43,277 nucleotides of DNA from contig CAZWVR010000009.1 of the NCBI GenBank assembly GCA_964637235.1, forward strand, positions 1 to 43,277, given 5' to 3'. Below the pieces are notes generated by a model, which was given only the letters and a program-made list of their open reading frames with translations, did no database searches and was not told the DNA's origin. Numbering within the stretch: the first letter of the stretch is position 1; every line of letters begins with the position of its first letter. The stretch comes from CAZWVR01 sp964637235 (GTDB lineage: Bacteria; Bacteroidota; Bacteroidia; Bacteroidales; S143-33). This document shows positions 43,208-43,277 of this stretch, in pieces. The position numbers were made by a program, and so were the translations under genes.

Positions 43208-43277
43208 AGCTTATATAATTGAGTTTTGTCCTGAAGTAAGTTTACAGTCTCACCTCAAAATGAACTTTCAGACTAAA

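Overview
The window looks like a chromosomal segment of an AT-rich member of the Bacteroidota, probably an anaerobic or microaerophilic one. The evidence is the coding of family-restricted proteins (PorT, a PorE-like OmpA protein, DUF6029, Omp28, an IPExxxVDY-like protein, the short Bacteroidota-type RNA polymerase omega subunit), the gene strings acpP-fabF-rnc and bamD-rpoZ-coaBC, the near absence of Shine-Dalgarno sites, and repeated Bacteroidota-type promoters (TTG, about 19-22 bp, TAnnTTTG). I see no rRNA, tRNA, CRISPR array, intact insertion sequence or prophage.

Layout. 1-3289: a polysaccharide deacetylase-like gene (cut by the window edge) diverges from an MsbA-type ABC exporter. 3439-5953: acpP-fabF-rnc plus a small conserved gene, converging on a WecA-type sugar-phosphate transferase (5961-7025, minus). 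7088-12464: carbamoyltransferase, DEDDh exonuclease, CgeB-like glycosyltransferase and asparagine synthase, which reads like part of a surface-glycan locus. 12600-15548: CstA, menaquinone methyltransferase and PorT. 15766-17318: two tandem SGNH-hydrolase paralogues behind a palindromic promoter. 17388-20602: lepA and a mitochondrial-type citrate synthase. 20847-23787 (minus): a HAMP-GAF-PAS sensor with no output domain, followed by lipA. 23896-26336: a VTT-domain membrane protein and the PorE-like protein. 26407-26859 (minus): dtd. 26923-30523: a tightly packed operon of TlpA, DUF6029, Omp28 and an exosortase-like protein. 30524-34235 (minus): bamD-rpoZ-coaBC-mnmE. 34546-36906 (minus): nfnA-nfnB. 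37118-40046: a third SGNH-like protein, a 45-residue lipoprotein and an acyl-CoA synthetase. 40273-43143: korA-korB with a strong terminator.

How the genes fit together. KorAB (2-oxoglutarate:ferredoxin oxidoreductase) and NfnAB (ferredoxin/NADH/NADPH bifurcating transhydrogenase) form a low-potential electron module that would work with citrate synthase and lipoate synthesis in central metabolism. A second theme is the cell envelope: type IX secretion parts, BamD, surface glycan enzymes, three SGNH proteins and the exosortase operon.

The most unusual items are the exosortase operon with no visible substrate, the palindrome carrying a -10 like box on both strands upstream of the SGNH pair, the sensor without an output domain, the related terminator hairpins at two distant genes, and a small lipoprotein gene at 38082-38219. 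Three apparent TTG starts turn out to be the last three bases of promoter boxes, so the starts of those genes are moved downstream here.
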